From the NCBI GenBank assembly GCA_018698975.1, contig JABIPQ010000048.1:1-64000 (forward strand): 64,000 nucleotides of DNA. Reading direction: 5' to 3'. The notes below the pieces were generated by a model, which was not told where the DNA came from, did no database searches, and was given only the letters and a program-made list of their open reading frames with translations. Source of the stretch: Gammaproteobacteria bacterium. Its GTDB lineage: Bacteria; Pseudomonadota; Gammaproteobacteria; Pseudomonadales; Pseudohongiellaceae. A program made the position numbers and the translations under genes. This document shows, in pieces, positions 55,916 through 64,000 of the stretch (positions are counted from its first letter, which is position 1; the number at the start of each line of letters is the position of its first letter).

Positions 55916-57079
55916 TCAATCTTTGCCAATTTCTGATTTTCTGATAACAGGATTGGCGTACATATTAAGAATATAGGGATGCAGTTTTTTCGGAATTTTA
56001 GCCAGTCTTTTCTTGAATGCGCTACGTTTCTGGCTGATTTCTCCAGGTGTTGTATCCAACAAATCAGGCAAGCGGGAAAAGTCCATGTAATCTTTCTGAA
56101 TCATTTCCATTGCCAGATAGTTTACGGCATGAAGTTTATAATTTTTAATGATTTGTTCATCAATCTGTAAGGCTACGCCTTCTGCCGTTACCGCATCAGA
56201 AAAAACGATCCTGGAACCGAAAGCTACATGAACCTCCCCTTTATCACCCACTATTCCGCTAAGGATACTGCGCACATCAGAGTTCTGATCCTTTTCAAAC
56301 TTGCCGGTAGTTTCAATGGTATGTAATTCTTCCGCCTTGAGACGATCACAAGGATCAAATTCATAAGAAATAGATACCGGCACGATATTCAGGGAATTAA
56401 TTGATTCTTGCAGAGTCAGCTTCAGGATCGACTCCCTGTCGGCCATATGCAGCATTTTGATGATGGCGGTTTCTGTTTTATCGATACCGTCCTTTGCTCG
56501 ACCTTCGCGCTGTGCAATCCAGACGTTTTCACCACTCTTGATACAGTGATGTATATAAGCAGAGAGCTGTTTGCTGGCTTTAAGCAGATCACGTCCCTGC
56601 ACTGAACGCTTAACCAGAAAACTTTTATTGAGCCGCATCAGGTCTGAAAGAAAGGGGCGTTTCAGCAAATTATCACCAATAGCAATCTGTAGAGTATCCA
56701 GGCCATGGTGATAAATCATGTAATTGACCAGCGCCGGATCCATACTGATATCGCGGTGATTACTGATGAAAAGATAAGGCTCATCCTTGTCAATTTTGTT
56801 CAGCCCTTCAGAGGTAAGCCCACTGGTCGTGCTCTCAATCAATTTATCCAGGTATTTTTCTATGACAAGCTGGACATCATGAATGGTCTGAACATGAGCC
56901 AGATCTTTGGTCAGCGTCGTTTGGACCTTTTCTGTTATCCATCCAGGCAAGAATTTAAATAACAGTGGGTGCTCAAATTTAGCCAAGGCTTTGGAAAGAT
57001 CTACATCTTTCAGAAGCCTTTCCACAACAGGCCTGACCTCCTCATCACGATAAGGTCTGATATCCTCAAATTCTTCCAT
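55916..57079 (-). CDS. PlsC-type phospholipid/glycerol acyltransferase
   Basis: The 387-residue protein has the acyltransferase motif FISNHRDISMDPAL, a variant of NHxxxxD in which the aspartate is one residue further. A later VWIAQREGRAKDG carries the EGxxR-type block. It resembles LPLAT-family proteins annotated as 1-acylglycerol-3-phosphate acyltransferases. No membrane helix is obvious, so it may be peripheral. It could act with the acyl ligase at 29773, which lacks a PlsC domain. Confidence 0.8.
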   Translation of the reverse strand: MEEFEDIRPYRDEEVRPVVERLLKDVDLSKALAKFEHPLLFKFLPGWITEKVQTTLTKDLAHVQTIHDVQLVIEKYLDKLIESTTSGLTSEGLNKIDKDEPYLFISNHRDISMDPALVNYMIYHHGLDTLQIAIGDNLLKRPFLSDLMRLNKSFLVKRSVQGRDLLKASKQLSAYIHHCIKSGENVWIAQREGRAKDGIDKTETAIIKMLHMADRESILKLTLQESINSLNIVPVSISYEFDPCDRLKAEELHTIETTGKFEKDQNSDVRSILSGIVGDKGEVHVAFGSRIVFSDAVTAEGVALQIDEQIIKNYKLHAVNYLAMEMIQKDYMDFSRLPDLLDTTPGEISQKRSAFKKRLAKIPKKLHPYILNMYANPVIRKSEIGKD

Positions 57080-57183
57080 ACAGAATTGCGTTTCCGACAG
57101 TTAATTATTATTAAGTGAATAGGGCAATTTTAAAGGCTTAAGCGGCAAATTGGAAAATTATCTGCACTGCTTTTTTTCCTGGC

Positions 57184-58410
57184 TTAAAACTGCGCCTGCA
57201 ACTGGTTAAAAAACAGATAACCAAACACCAGCATACACGCTATCAATAAACTTTTACTTATCCATGTATTGGCCAATTCCTTGAGCCAGCTTCTGGAATT
57301 ATTCATATATAGCAGCAATGCTGCCAGCAAAGGCATAAATACCGCCCCTGAAATCGTATAAATGATCACTATCCATACCGGTCTATCCAGGCTTAGCAAG
57401 CTCATTGGCACAATAGCCAGGTAGATCAAGTAGGCCCGATATGCCGTTGTTTTCGAGATACTTCCTGGCGTCTCAATCAGATGGGTATGTAGTCGATAAT
57501 GATAAATAAAGTTGGCGAACAAAAAAGGCACCCCATGCCATACTCCTATCATGGAGCTAAAGACAGCCCCCCAAAAGCCAAACAGAAAAATCCACTTACC
57601 GGTTTTTCCCATTACCGGCACCAGCTGATCTGCGACTGCCAGGGCCATATTATTGCCTGAGACCACTTCTGGCTGAACCCCAGCTGAGACTATGATAATG
57701 CCGATGCCAAAAAGTGCCGTCAGACCATAGGCTATACCAAGATCAATGCGCATGGTTGGAATCATGTCCTTGCCCTGCCAACCAGCTTCTCTCATCCAAT
57801 AGCCATAACTCATAATAGTGATACTTCCCCCAACGCCACCGATCACGCTAAGGACAAAGGCCAGGCCTAAATCAGGTATTGAAGGGATAAACATTCCACG
57901 GGCAATGATTGAAATATCCGGCATCACGCGCAGAGCGCAAAAAAGAACAGTAAGAAACATCAGACCAATGAAAAACTTCATCGCAGTTTCCAGAACCTTG
58001 TAAGCACCAAACCAGACAATGGCCAGCGCTACCAGAGCATGAATGATACCCCATTGCGTCACGGACAAAATTGGGAAAAAGGCATACGCTGCCAATCCGC
58101 AAGCAGCCATCATCGCGGCTGCCACCATGAAGGTCCATAGAAAAAGATAAACCAGAAAGTAGGCACTGAAAAATTTAGGCAGCTTTTCGATCCAGCCTTC
58201 CAGTAAAGTGGTATCAGTGGCTAACTGCCAGCGACCAATGCCTTCGGTCAGCGCAAATTTTAGCACACCTCCAAACACAACAGCCCACAACAACACGGTG
58301 CCAAATTGAGCCCCGGCGGCAGAGGCGGCCACAATATCTCCAGCACCTAAACCTGTTGCTGCGACAACAATGCCCGGGCCTGTTTTACTCAGTAGACTTT
58401 CACTGCTCAA
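57184..58410 (-). CDS. Nramp-family divalent metal transporter
   Basis: The 408-residue protein has about eleven hydrophobic segments. The first carries TGLGAGDIVAASAAGAQFG, the Nramp TM1 metal-site region with its aspartate. Another carries the SYGYWMREAGW stretch, but the classical MPH of TM6 is not clearly seen, so substrate preference (Mn, Fe or another ion) is uncertain. Start overlaps the sbcB stop by 4 bases, indicating one transcript. Confidence 0.8.
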   Translation of the reverse strand: MSSESLLSKTGPGIVVAATGLGAGDIVAASAAGAQFGTVLLWAVVFGGVLKFALTEGIGRWQLATDTTLLEGWIEKLPKFFSAYFLVYLFLWTFMVAAAMMAACGLAAYAFFPILSVTQWGIIHALVALAIVWFGAYKVLETAMKFFIGLMFLTVLFCALRVMPDISIIARGMFIPSIPDLGLAFVLSVIGGVGGSITIMSYGYWMREAGWQGKDMIPTMRIDLGIAYGLTALFGIGIIIVSAGVQPEVVSGNNMALAVADQLVPVMGKTGKWIFLFGFWGAVFSSMIGVWHGVPFLFANFIYHYRLHTHLIETPGSISKTTAYRAYLIYLAIVPMSLLSLDRPVWIVIIYTISGAVFMPLLAALLLYMNNSRSWLKELANTWISKSLLIACMLVFGYLFFNQLQAQF

Positions 58411-59855
58411 GCTTCAACTCCGAACTGTTCGCAGAGAGATTCACCGTAGTCTCTCAGGGAATCAAATAATGTTTGTAGTTCTGGTTTTTCAATTGTCAGC
58501 ACATCCAGGCGGCTGAAATACTCACTCGCTGGCAACCCCATGCCGTTGGTATTATTTTTCAATTGCTCCCCACACCAGACAATCCAGCGCGCAGCCTCTT
58601 CCTTATTCAAACTGTCAGGAAAATTACGCGCGCGATAACGAAACAGCATTTCCGGCAGACGTTTGTCCTGAAATGGGAAATCAAGGGCAGAGAGAGACTC
58701 ACTATTGGCAAGTCTGACCTCATTCATCATATTCCTGTCCTGATCATTAAAAAATCCGCCGCTGTATAACATCTGATCAGGATCAGTGGTGGGTTCAAGT
58801 TCTGGTTCAGCAAAAACTTCACTTAGTTTTGCGAACAATTTCTCTGCTTTCAGCAATTTTTCCCGATGCTCCGTACAGAGATCCAGATCAATGGCAAAAC
58901 GATTCACGCTTTCCTCATTGAGGACGGACATCGGTGCCAGTGCCGGACATTTATTAATATGTACCGTTTTCAATGCCACTCTTTCCAGACCTTCTTCCAG
59001 ATCGGCACTGCGGGTAAATAGCCGGTGACGGATGGCATCAACACCAAGATCAAGCCAGCTGTCCGGATCCTGACTTAAATCATAAACAATAACGCCATTA
59101 TTATTCACTGGATGCATAATCAGCGGCATTACAACGGCAAGACAACCGCGACTGGAAGAATACATACCGGAAATATGCAAGAGCATTTCCCGGGTATTTA
59201 AATTCAGTAAAGGTAAGACCTTGTGTTTGCTACGCAGTTGATAAACCCAGTCGTAAAGTTTGGGCTGGTGAGTTTTTACCAGCTTTGCCATTTCAATCGT
59301 GGCAGTAACATCAGCCAATGCATCATGTGCGCCAGAATGCTCAATATCATTGGCCGCGGTGAGCTTTTCCAGTTTAAAACTGGGACTACCATCTTCTTTT
59401 TTTGGCCAATTGATCCCTTCCGGTCTGAGAGCAAAGGTCATGCGCAACAGGTCTATAATATCCCAGCGTGAATTACCATTTTTCCATTCACGTTCATAAG
59501 GATCATAAAAACAACGGTATAAAAGGTGTCTTGTTACCTCATCATCAAAACGAATACTGTTATAGCCGCTCACACAAGTATTGGGCTGCATGAACTGCTC
59601 AGCGATGCGTGCACAAAATTCCGCTTCGTTGACGCCCTTTTCCAGGGCCTCCTGAGGCCTTATTCCCGTGACAACACAGGCATCCGGATGGGGTAAAAAC
59701 TCAGGCGAGGGACGGCAATACAGCTCGATGGGGTCGTCGATTATATTCAAATCCTCGTCTGTACGAAGACCGGCAAACTGGCAAGGCTTGCTCTTGCGGG
59801 CATTGCTTCCCCAGGTTTCATAATCATGCCAGAAAATGGTTTTATGCGTGCTCAA
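58407..59855 (-). CDS. sbcB: Exodeoxyribonuclease I
   Basis: SbcB degrades single-stranded DNA 3'-5' in recombination and repair. The 482-residue protein has the DEDDh motifs FWHDYETWG, SGYNSIRFDDEVTRH and GAHDALADV, plus the SH3-like and C-terminal helical parts (YRARNFPDSL). The start is a TTG codon: an in-frame TAG lies three codons upstream and no nearer ATG exists. It overlaps the Nramp gene. Confidence 0.94.
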   Translation of the reverse strand: MSTHKTIFWHDYETWGSNARKSKPCQFAGLRTDEDLNIIDDPIELYCRPSPEFLPHPDACVVTGIRPQEALEKGVNEAEFCARIAEQFMQPNTCVSGYNSIRFDDEVTRHLLYRCFYDPYEREWKNGNSRWDIIDLLRMTFALRPEGINWPKKEDGSPSFKLEKLTAANDIEHSGAHDALADVTATIEMAKLVKTHQPKLYDWVYQLRSKHKVLPLLNLNTREMLLHISGMYSSSRGCLAVVMPLIMHPVNNNGVIVYDLSQDPDSWLDLGVDAIRHRLFTRSADLEEGLERVALKTVHINKCPALAPMSVLNEESVNRFAIDLDLCTEHREKLLKAEKLFAKLSEVFAEPELEPTTDPDQMLYSGGFFNDQDRNMMNEVRLANSESLSALDFPFQDKRLPEMLFRYRARNFPDSLNKEEAARWIVWCGEQLKNNTNGMGLPASEYFSRLDVLTIEKPELQTLFDSLRDYGESLCEQFGVEA

Positions 59856-60089
59856 TACAGTCTAATTCCTTATCCGCATGCCTGATTGCTAAATAACTAA
59901 TGACTTGAAGCATCCCACAAACCACGATGATTGGTAAGGGGCTGGAGAAAATTATTCAAACCACTATTTTGAGCTAATCGGGACTAAATTTTCCAGATCC
60001 ATAAGTCCTGATTATTTTAATTGATGCCACCGCTTTCCAGCATTGGAAGATTGGGCTATATTCAAGACTCAAACGCCAGGAGAATAATG

Positions 60090-61364
60090 ATGAAAAAACT
60101 GGTCACCTCAAAGGGAATACGTCTAAAAACTGTCGCGCACGCTATCGCTCTTCTATTCACCTTATTTACACAACTGCTATCTAGCATGCCATTATTTGCG
60201 CAGCAGTTTGGTCCGAACGCACTGAATCTTGATGACATTACACTCGAATACCCAAGACCCTGGGACAGAGAGGCATTGGTAGTTCTGGACTTCACGGTGA
60301 AAAGTGATGGCTCCATTGATGACATTGAAGCCGTTGCAGGTTTTCATGAACCCCGCTTTGTCGATGCAGCTATTGCTGCCGCACGTCAGCTGCAATTTGA
60401 CCCTGCGACTGAAAAAGGGGATGCAGTTGACTGGCCAGGATTTCGACTAAGTGCACGTTTTGTTTATCGAGATCTTTTCCATACGATGTTTATCAATGCC
60501 AACGAGGCCTTGAAGGAAGCCGAAGCCTTAATGTCTGATAATAAGGCGGTGGAAGCCGAGACACTATTAAAGGAAGCCATAACCAATAATACAAAGTTGT
60601 ACTTTGAAGATGCTATTTTTCATCTGAGGCTGGGTGAGGTTTATCTCGCCACCAACAGGGCAGCCGAAGCAGTCCAGGAATTCAAACTGGCGACTCAAAC
60701 CTATTTGCCTGACGAGCATACAGATTTCAACACAGAAACCGCACGCACTCACAATCGCATTTTTGTGCAAAACCTGCCTGAGTTCTTTGTCGACGATTTT
60801 ACTTCCACACGTCTGCAAACCCACTCTCATGAAAATATGCCAAGACAACCCTTTTCAGCACCTGTACGTGGGGGCGCGCAACGGGGACAAGCGCAACGTG
60901 CATCGGGCGTACTCAGCCCAAAAATCACTCTCGAAGTATTAAATAATGTCTTGCTGGAATCTGCTTATCAGCGTGCCTATATCGCCAATATTACGACAGG
61001 AAATATCTCTGATGTGATTAACACCTACAACAAACTGGAAAACCTCAATGATGATGTGATTTCCGAGCAGATGGAAAACCAGATTGCCCAGGTGCAAGAA
61101 TTACAAAATGCAGGTCAGCGTCTGACTTCTGCCCAGGCAATCTACAATGGTGAAACCATGTTCCACCCTAGCCATCGTATTCTGGCTGCAGTCAATGTGA
61201 GCGGCGAAATTGAAACACTGGACTTCCAGTGCGAATCCCGGGTCATCCGTCTTCCCTTCCAGGCTGAAGTGGAATGGAGCATGCCGGAAAGCTGGGGACA
61301 ATGTGCCTTGCGCTTTCGGGGCGAAAACGGAGCAAGTTTTAATCTGGTGGAGTTTCCGGATTAA
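60090..61364 (+). CDS. Secreted TonB-C/TPR-like protein
   Basis: From ATG 60090 (AGGAG 7 bases upstream) the protein has 424 residues and a signal peptide ending SSMPLFAQQ. A TonB C-terminal-like fold follows at about 35-125 (ALVVLDFTVKSDGSIDDIEAV and FVDAAIAAARQLQFDPA). A TPR-like helical region comes next (about 140-220), and a second C-terminal TonB-C-like stretch (about 350-424). It lacks a Pro-rich spacer and a TonB-type anchor, so it is not an energy transducer. Function unknown. Confidence 0.7.
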   Translation: MKKLVTSKGIRLKTVAHAIALLFTLFTQLLSSMPLFAQQFGPNALNLDDITLEYPRPWDREALVVLDFTVKSDGSIDDIEAVAGFHEPRFVDAAIAAARQLQFDPATEKGDAVDWPGFRLSARFVYRDLFHTMFINANEALKEAEALMSDNKAVEAETLLKEAITNNTKLYFEDAIFHLRLGEVYLATNRAAEAVQEFKLATQTYLPDEHTDFNTETARTHNRIFVQNLPEFFVDDFTSTRLQTHSHENMPRQPFSAPVRGGAQRGQAQRASGVLSPKITLEVLNNVLLESAYQRAYIANITTGNISDVINTYNKLENLNDDVISEQMENQIAQVQELQNAGQRLTSAQAIYNGETMFHPSHRILAAVNVSGEIETLDFQCESRVIRLPFQAEVEWSMPESWGQCALRFRGENGASFNLVEFPD

Positions 61365-61449
61365 AGAAGAGGCAAGACAATAATGTAGCGCAAAACTATC
61401 TTGTCAAACTTTTTCCCCAAAACTCTCAGGTTTCCTCTTACCCTTTGTA

Positions 61450-61512
61450 CCTTGTACCTTCTACCTTGTACCTTCTACCTTGCACCTTTTACCTTTTACC
61501 TTGCCTCTTGTA
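61450..61512. repeat. Perfectly phased heptad tract (9 units)
   Basis: Nine consecutive 7-bp units run CCTTGTA, CCTTCTA, CCTTGTA, CCTTCTA, CCTTGCA, CCTTTTA, CCTTTTA, CCTTGCC, TCTTGTA. They lie in the 178-base spacer between two plus-strand genes, just ahead of the DUF4159-type gene. It is the clearest member of the window's heptad family. Confidence 0.85.
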
Positions 61513-61542
61513 TCTAGTTACCAAGGCCATTAAATTAGCACC

Positions 61543-62280
61543 ATGAAACATACCCTCTGCTTAGCCATCCTTGCCTTGTTGTTGTGCCACTCGGCCAATG
61601 CTCAATTCGGTGGCGGAGGTCGCGGCTTTCGCATTCAGCAAAACATTCCTCCCGCCAAAGAGTTTACTGCTGCCCGCTGGCACTTTGGCACTAATGGCTA
61701 TATTGGACACATGGGCTGGTCCCACAACTATCCCGACTCTGATATTAATCTTAATGAATTTCTTGAACGATCCACTCGCATTGATATGGCTATCGAATCC
61801 TATCGCATCATTGAGCTTGGAGAAGAAGATGTCTTTGACTACCCCTTTGCCTATGTCAGTGAGCCCGGGGAAATGGAATTAACTGATCGGGAGGTCATAA
61901 ACCTGCGCGAATACGTACTCAAGGGCGGCTTTATACTAATGGATGACTTTGATGGCCCGGTCCAATGGGGACAAATGCGCTCGCAGGTAAAACGCGCCTT
62001 TCCTGAAAACGACTTTGTACCGGTGCGTCTGGACCACGAAGTTTTTCGCATCCATACGTCTCTGGAAAATTTACAAGCAATGGCGGATTCTGTTCCCGGA
62101 GGAGAAATTACCTATTATGGTCTCTTCGACCAAAGTGGGCGTTTGGGAATATTGGCCGGTCACAACAACGACCTGGCCAATTTCTGGGATTGGTATTCCG
62201 ATGGCAGAATGCCGTTAAAACCGTCAACCGATGCCTTCAGACTTGGCACCAATGCAGTGATTTATTCTTTTACGCATTAG
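61543..62280 (+). CDS. Secreted DUF4159-type protein
   Basis: The 245-residue protein has a signal peptide (about 1-20, ending SANAQ). The mature part contains FTAARWHFGTNGYIGHMGWSHNYPDSD, then EVINLREYVLKGGFILMDDF and VFRIHTSLENL, as in DUF4159 proteins, which may be amidotransferase-like. The function is unknown. It is followed by repeat-rich spacer and the convergent quinoprotein gene. Confidence 0.78.
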   Translation: MKHTLCLAILALLLCHSANAQFGGGGRGFRIQQNIPPAKEFTAARWHFGTNGYIGHMGWSHNYPDSDINLNEFLERSTRIDMAIESYRIIELGEEDVFDYPFAYVSEPGEMELTDREVINLREYVLKGGFILMDDFDGPVQWGQMRSQVKRAFPENDFVPVRLDHEVFRIHTSLENLQAMADSVPGGEITYYGLFDQSGRLGILAGHNNDLANFWDWYSDGRMPLKPSTDAFRLGTNAVIYSFTH

Positions 62281-62286
62281 GGAGGG

Positions 62287-62424
62287 TACAAGGTACAGGT
62301 TACAAGTGGGCGTCTTTCAGACGCCTTGCCGGATGACGGCCTTGCAGGCCTTATCCGACCTACCAAACTTTCCACTTTCCACTTTTAACTTAACGCCGGA
62401 CATTGCTGCGCTCTTCCGGCCTAC
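62287..62424. repeat. Composite repeat: heptads and two REP-like palindromes
   Basis: An inverted set of three heptads (62287-62307) is followed by a REP-like element at 62328-62363. Four phased heptads come next at 62367-62394 (ACTTTCC, ACTTTCC, ACTTTTA, ACTTAAC). A second REP-like element follows at 62395-62424, with GCCGGA pairing to TCCGGC and then CTACC. It fills the spacer between two convergent genes; I saw no classical terminator. Confidence 0.72.
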
Positions 62425-62450
62425 CTGCCCCACTTGAGACTTGCGACTAT

Positions 62451-64000
62451 CTAGTCCAGCGCAAACACCCAAAGTACCCCACCCTGAGGCACAATAGTTG
62501 TTCTACCCTGCAACGCATCAAGACGGCGTTGCATACCTGCCGCATCAATACCCCAGCCAGACTGTACCGCCACATACTGCTTGCCAGCCACTTCAAATGT
62601 TGTGGGAACACCGGTTATGCCAGAGTTCAGACGCTGCTCCCATAGTAATTCCCCGGTACTGGCGTTATGTGCGCGAAAATAACGATCCGCGGTACCACCA
62701 CTAAAAATCAGGTTGCCGCCTGTCGCCAGGATCGGTCCCCAATTAGCCAGTTCAAATTCCCGCGTCCAGACTTCTTCTCCGGTATTTACATTCCAGGCCT
62801 GAATTTCGCCAATATGATCAGCGCCTTCAACAATACTGGCGCTCATATTAGTGATGCCGGTAAATCCCTGACCAGGACGATACTCAGCTTCCACGCCCTC
62901 CCAGGAAGAACAGTAGTTGTCATTGGCAGGAATATACAACAAGCCAGTTTGGGGACTATATGCTGCTGGTACCCAGTTTTTACCACCTGAAAGAGATGGA
63001 CAATATGACGCATTCTTGCCCAGACCCGGTTTATGGGATTCATCATAGGTAGGCCTGCCAGTGTCCGAATCCAGTGAAGTGAATACATTCTGATAAACAA
63101 AAGGCTCGGCATCGACAAAGTTGATACTGTCCTGTGTTCTCTCCAGAACCCACAGGAAGCCATTGCGCCCCGGATGCACAAGACCTTTAAAGGTGCGTCC
63201 ATCTCTTTCCACGTCCATCAAAAGTGGTGTGGAGACTTCATCCCAGTCCCAGGAACCATTCCAGTGATATTGGTGATAGCCTTTCAGCTCACCACTATCC
63301 AGATCAAGGGCAATCACAGAATTGGCAAATAAATTATCTCCTGGCCGGGCTTCGCCTGCCCAGGGACCCGCATTACCAATTCCCCAAAATGTAAGATTCA
63401 TTTCTGGATCATAATTTCCCGTTACCCATACGGACGCTCCTCCGGTTTCCCAGGCATCTTCTGTCCAGGTGTCATGGCCCATTTCGCCAGGTCCAGGAAT
63501 GGTATAGGTTTTCCAAATTTCATCGCCACTTTCAGCATCCAGGGCAGTAATAAAGCCGCGAATTCCGCGTTCACCTCCGGAGACACCAACCATGATTTTC
63601 CCTTGAGCGGCAAGAGGAGCCAAAGTCATATAGTAGCCGTTGCGATAATTAGCCACTGCTTTTTCCCAGACCACTTCACCGGTCATGGCATCCAGTGCCA
63701 CCACACTGGCATCGGAAGTCGCCATGTAAATTTTATCCCCATATAAGGCAACACCCCGGTTTGTAGGATGAATGAGACTGATATCAAATGGCATTTGACG
63801 ACTGTATTCCCATAGCCCATCACCACTGGCGGCATCAATTGCCAGCACATGATTTAAAGGCGTGGTGATATACATAATGCCGTTATTGACGATGGGAGGA
63901 GACTGATGGCCTTCTGTCAGACCTGTCGAAAGTGACCAGACGGGCTTGAGATTTCTGACATTACCCGCATCGATGTCATCCAGTGGTGAATAACCCCAAC
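62451..64000 (-). CDS. PQQ-type quinoprotein dehydrogenase (partial, 5' end missing)
   Basis: The frame stays open to the right edge. The visible 516 codons include WGYSPLDDIDAGNVRNLKP, typical of the N-terminal region, then repeated propeller blades such as VVALDAMTGEVVWEKA and LDSGELKGYHQYHWN. The protein has WDWDEVSTPLLMDV, GLVHPGRNGFLWVLERTQ and a C-terminal LWVFALD. This is the periplasmic PQQ-dependent alcohol/glucose dehydrogenase-type eight-bladed propeller. No heme-c domain is fused at the C-terminus. The ATG at 63875 is internal, not the start. Confidence 0.88.
   Translation of the reverse strand, partial: WGYSPLDDIDAGNVRNLKPVWSLSTGLTEGHQSPPIVNNGIMYITTPLNHVLAIDAASGDGLWEYSRQMPFDISLIHPTNRGVALYGDKIYMATSDASVVALDAMTGEVVWEKAVANYRNGYYMTLAPLAAQGKIMVGVSGGERGIRGFITALDAESGDEIWKTYTIPGPGEMGHDTWTEDAWETGGASVWVTGNYDPEMNLTFWGIGNAGPWAGEARPGDNLFANSVIALDLDSGELKGYHQYHWNGSWDWDEVSTPLLMDVERDGRTFKGLVHPGRNGFLWVLERTQDSINFVDAEPFVYQNVFTSLDSDTGRPTYDESHKPGLGKNASYCPSLSGGKNWVPAAYSPQTGLLYIPANDNYCSSWEGVEAEYRPGQGFTGITNMSASIVEGADHIGEIQAWNVNTGEEVWTREFELANWGPILATGGNLIFSGGTADRYFRAHNASTGELLWEQRLNSGITGVPTTFEVAGKQYVAVQSGWGIDAAGMQRRLDALQGRTTIVPQGGVLWVFALD

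Noticed and set aside
63873-63875. ATG at 63875 as the start of the quinoprotein
   Set aside because: The frame continues upstream to the window edge with typical PQQ-dehydrogenase sequence.
1-64000. tRNA, rRNA, CRISPR arrays, transposases, integrases
   Set aside because: I looked through the intergenic stretches and found no tRNA arms, spaced direct repeats or mobile-element proteins; the repeats seen are heptads and REP-like elements only.

Overview
The window reads as a chromosomal segment of a free-living, probably marine gammaproteobacterium. Gene density is high, intergenic gaps are short, and base composition is balanced apart from one A+T-rich island near 19.7-21.2 kb. The class assignment rests on the rnf/nth gene order next to metG, on glyoxalase I, RNase T, exonuclease I, DinG and GrxD, and on a class Ia nrdAB pair. 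The mix of PQQ-type quinoprotein, DUF6152-type secreted proteins, cupin/SMP-30 protein and TonB receptor suggests an oligotrophic marine lineage (OMG/Pseudohongiella-like). That last step is inference.

Layout. 0-7 kb (minus strand): start of a MacA-like efflux adaptor, a zinc-ribbon membrane protein, trpD, folD, a DsbD/ScsB-like reductase, an alpha/beta hydrolase and a periplasmic protein with one heme-c site. 7-14 kb: fhs (C1 metabolism with folD), an unusual HTH-linker-methyltransferase protein, metG, an Sfp-type phosphopantetheinyl transferase and gloA. 14-25 kb: the Rnf electron transport locus, broken and remodelled. rnfA is followed by an rnfB fused to only the C-terminal ferredoxin part of rnfC. 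About 6.4 kb of accessory genes follow (DUF6152-type proteins, a MetE-like protein, a rhomboid protease, a microcin-like double-glycine peptide, a secreted esterase), then rnfD, rnfG, rnfE and nth. 25-33 kb: argG, pyrC, rnt, a universal stress protein under an FNR-like promoter, an AMP-forming acyl ligase, Fur-controlled bfd with bfr, and a PnuC-type transporter coupled to a thiamine-binding-type protein.

33-41 kb: a cupin/SMP-30 fusion, a DUF6152 fusion protein, a DMT exporter, a Fur-boxed TonB receptor, grxD and an orphan hyuB. 41-45 kb: argD-argF plus an orphan iron-type ABC ATPase. 45-50.5 kb: a 0.9 kb regulatory region with NrdR-like and DnaA boxes, then nrdA, nrdB and a small coiled-coil protein. 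50.7-64 kb: a small conserved protein, periplasmic cyclophilin, cysC, YghU-type GST, dinG, a PlsC-type acyltransferase, an Nramp transporter, sbcB, a TonB-C/TPR protein, a DUF4159-type protein and the 3' part of a PQQ-type quinoprotein.

The most notable signals are: (1) the RnfB-RnfC(C-terminal) fusion with no NADH/FMN domain of RnfC in the window; (2) an A+T-rich cassette pairing a microcin-like double-glycine peptide with a rhomboid protease across an attenuator; (3) a dispersed family of 7-bp-periodic intergenic repeats (CCTTGTA/ACTTGTA-like) next to REP-like palindromes; (4) a perfect inverted repeat overlapping the ribosome binding site of dinG. I saw no tRNA, rRNA, CRISPR array, transposase or prophage.
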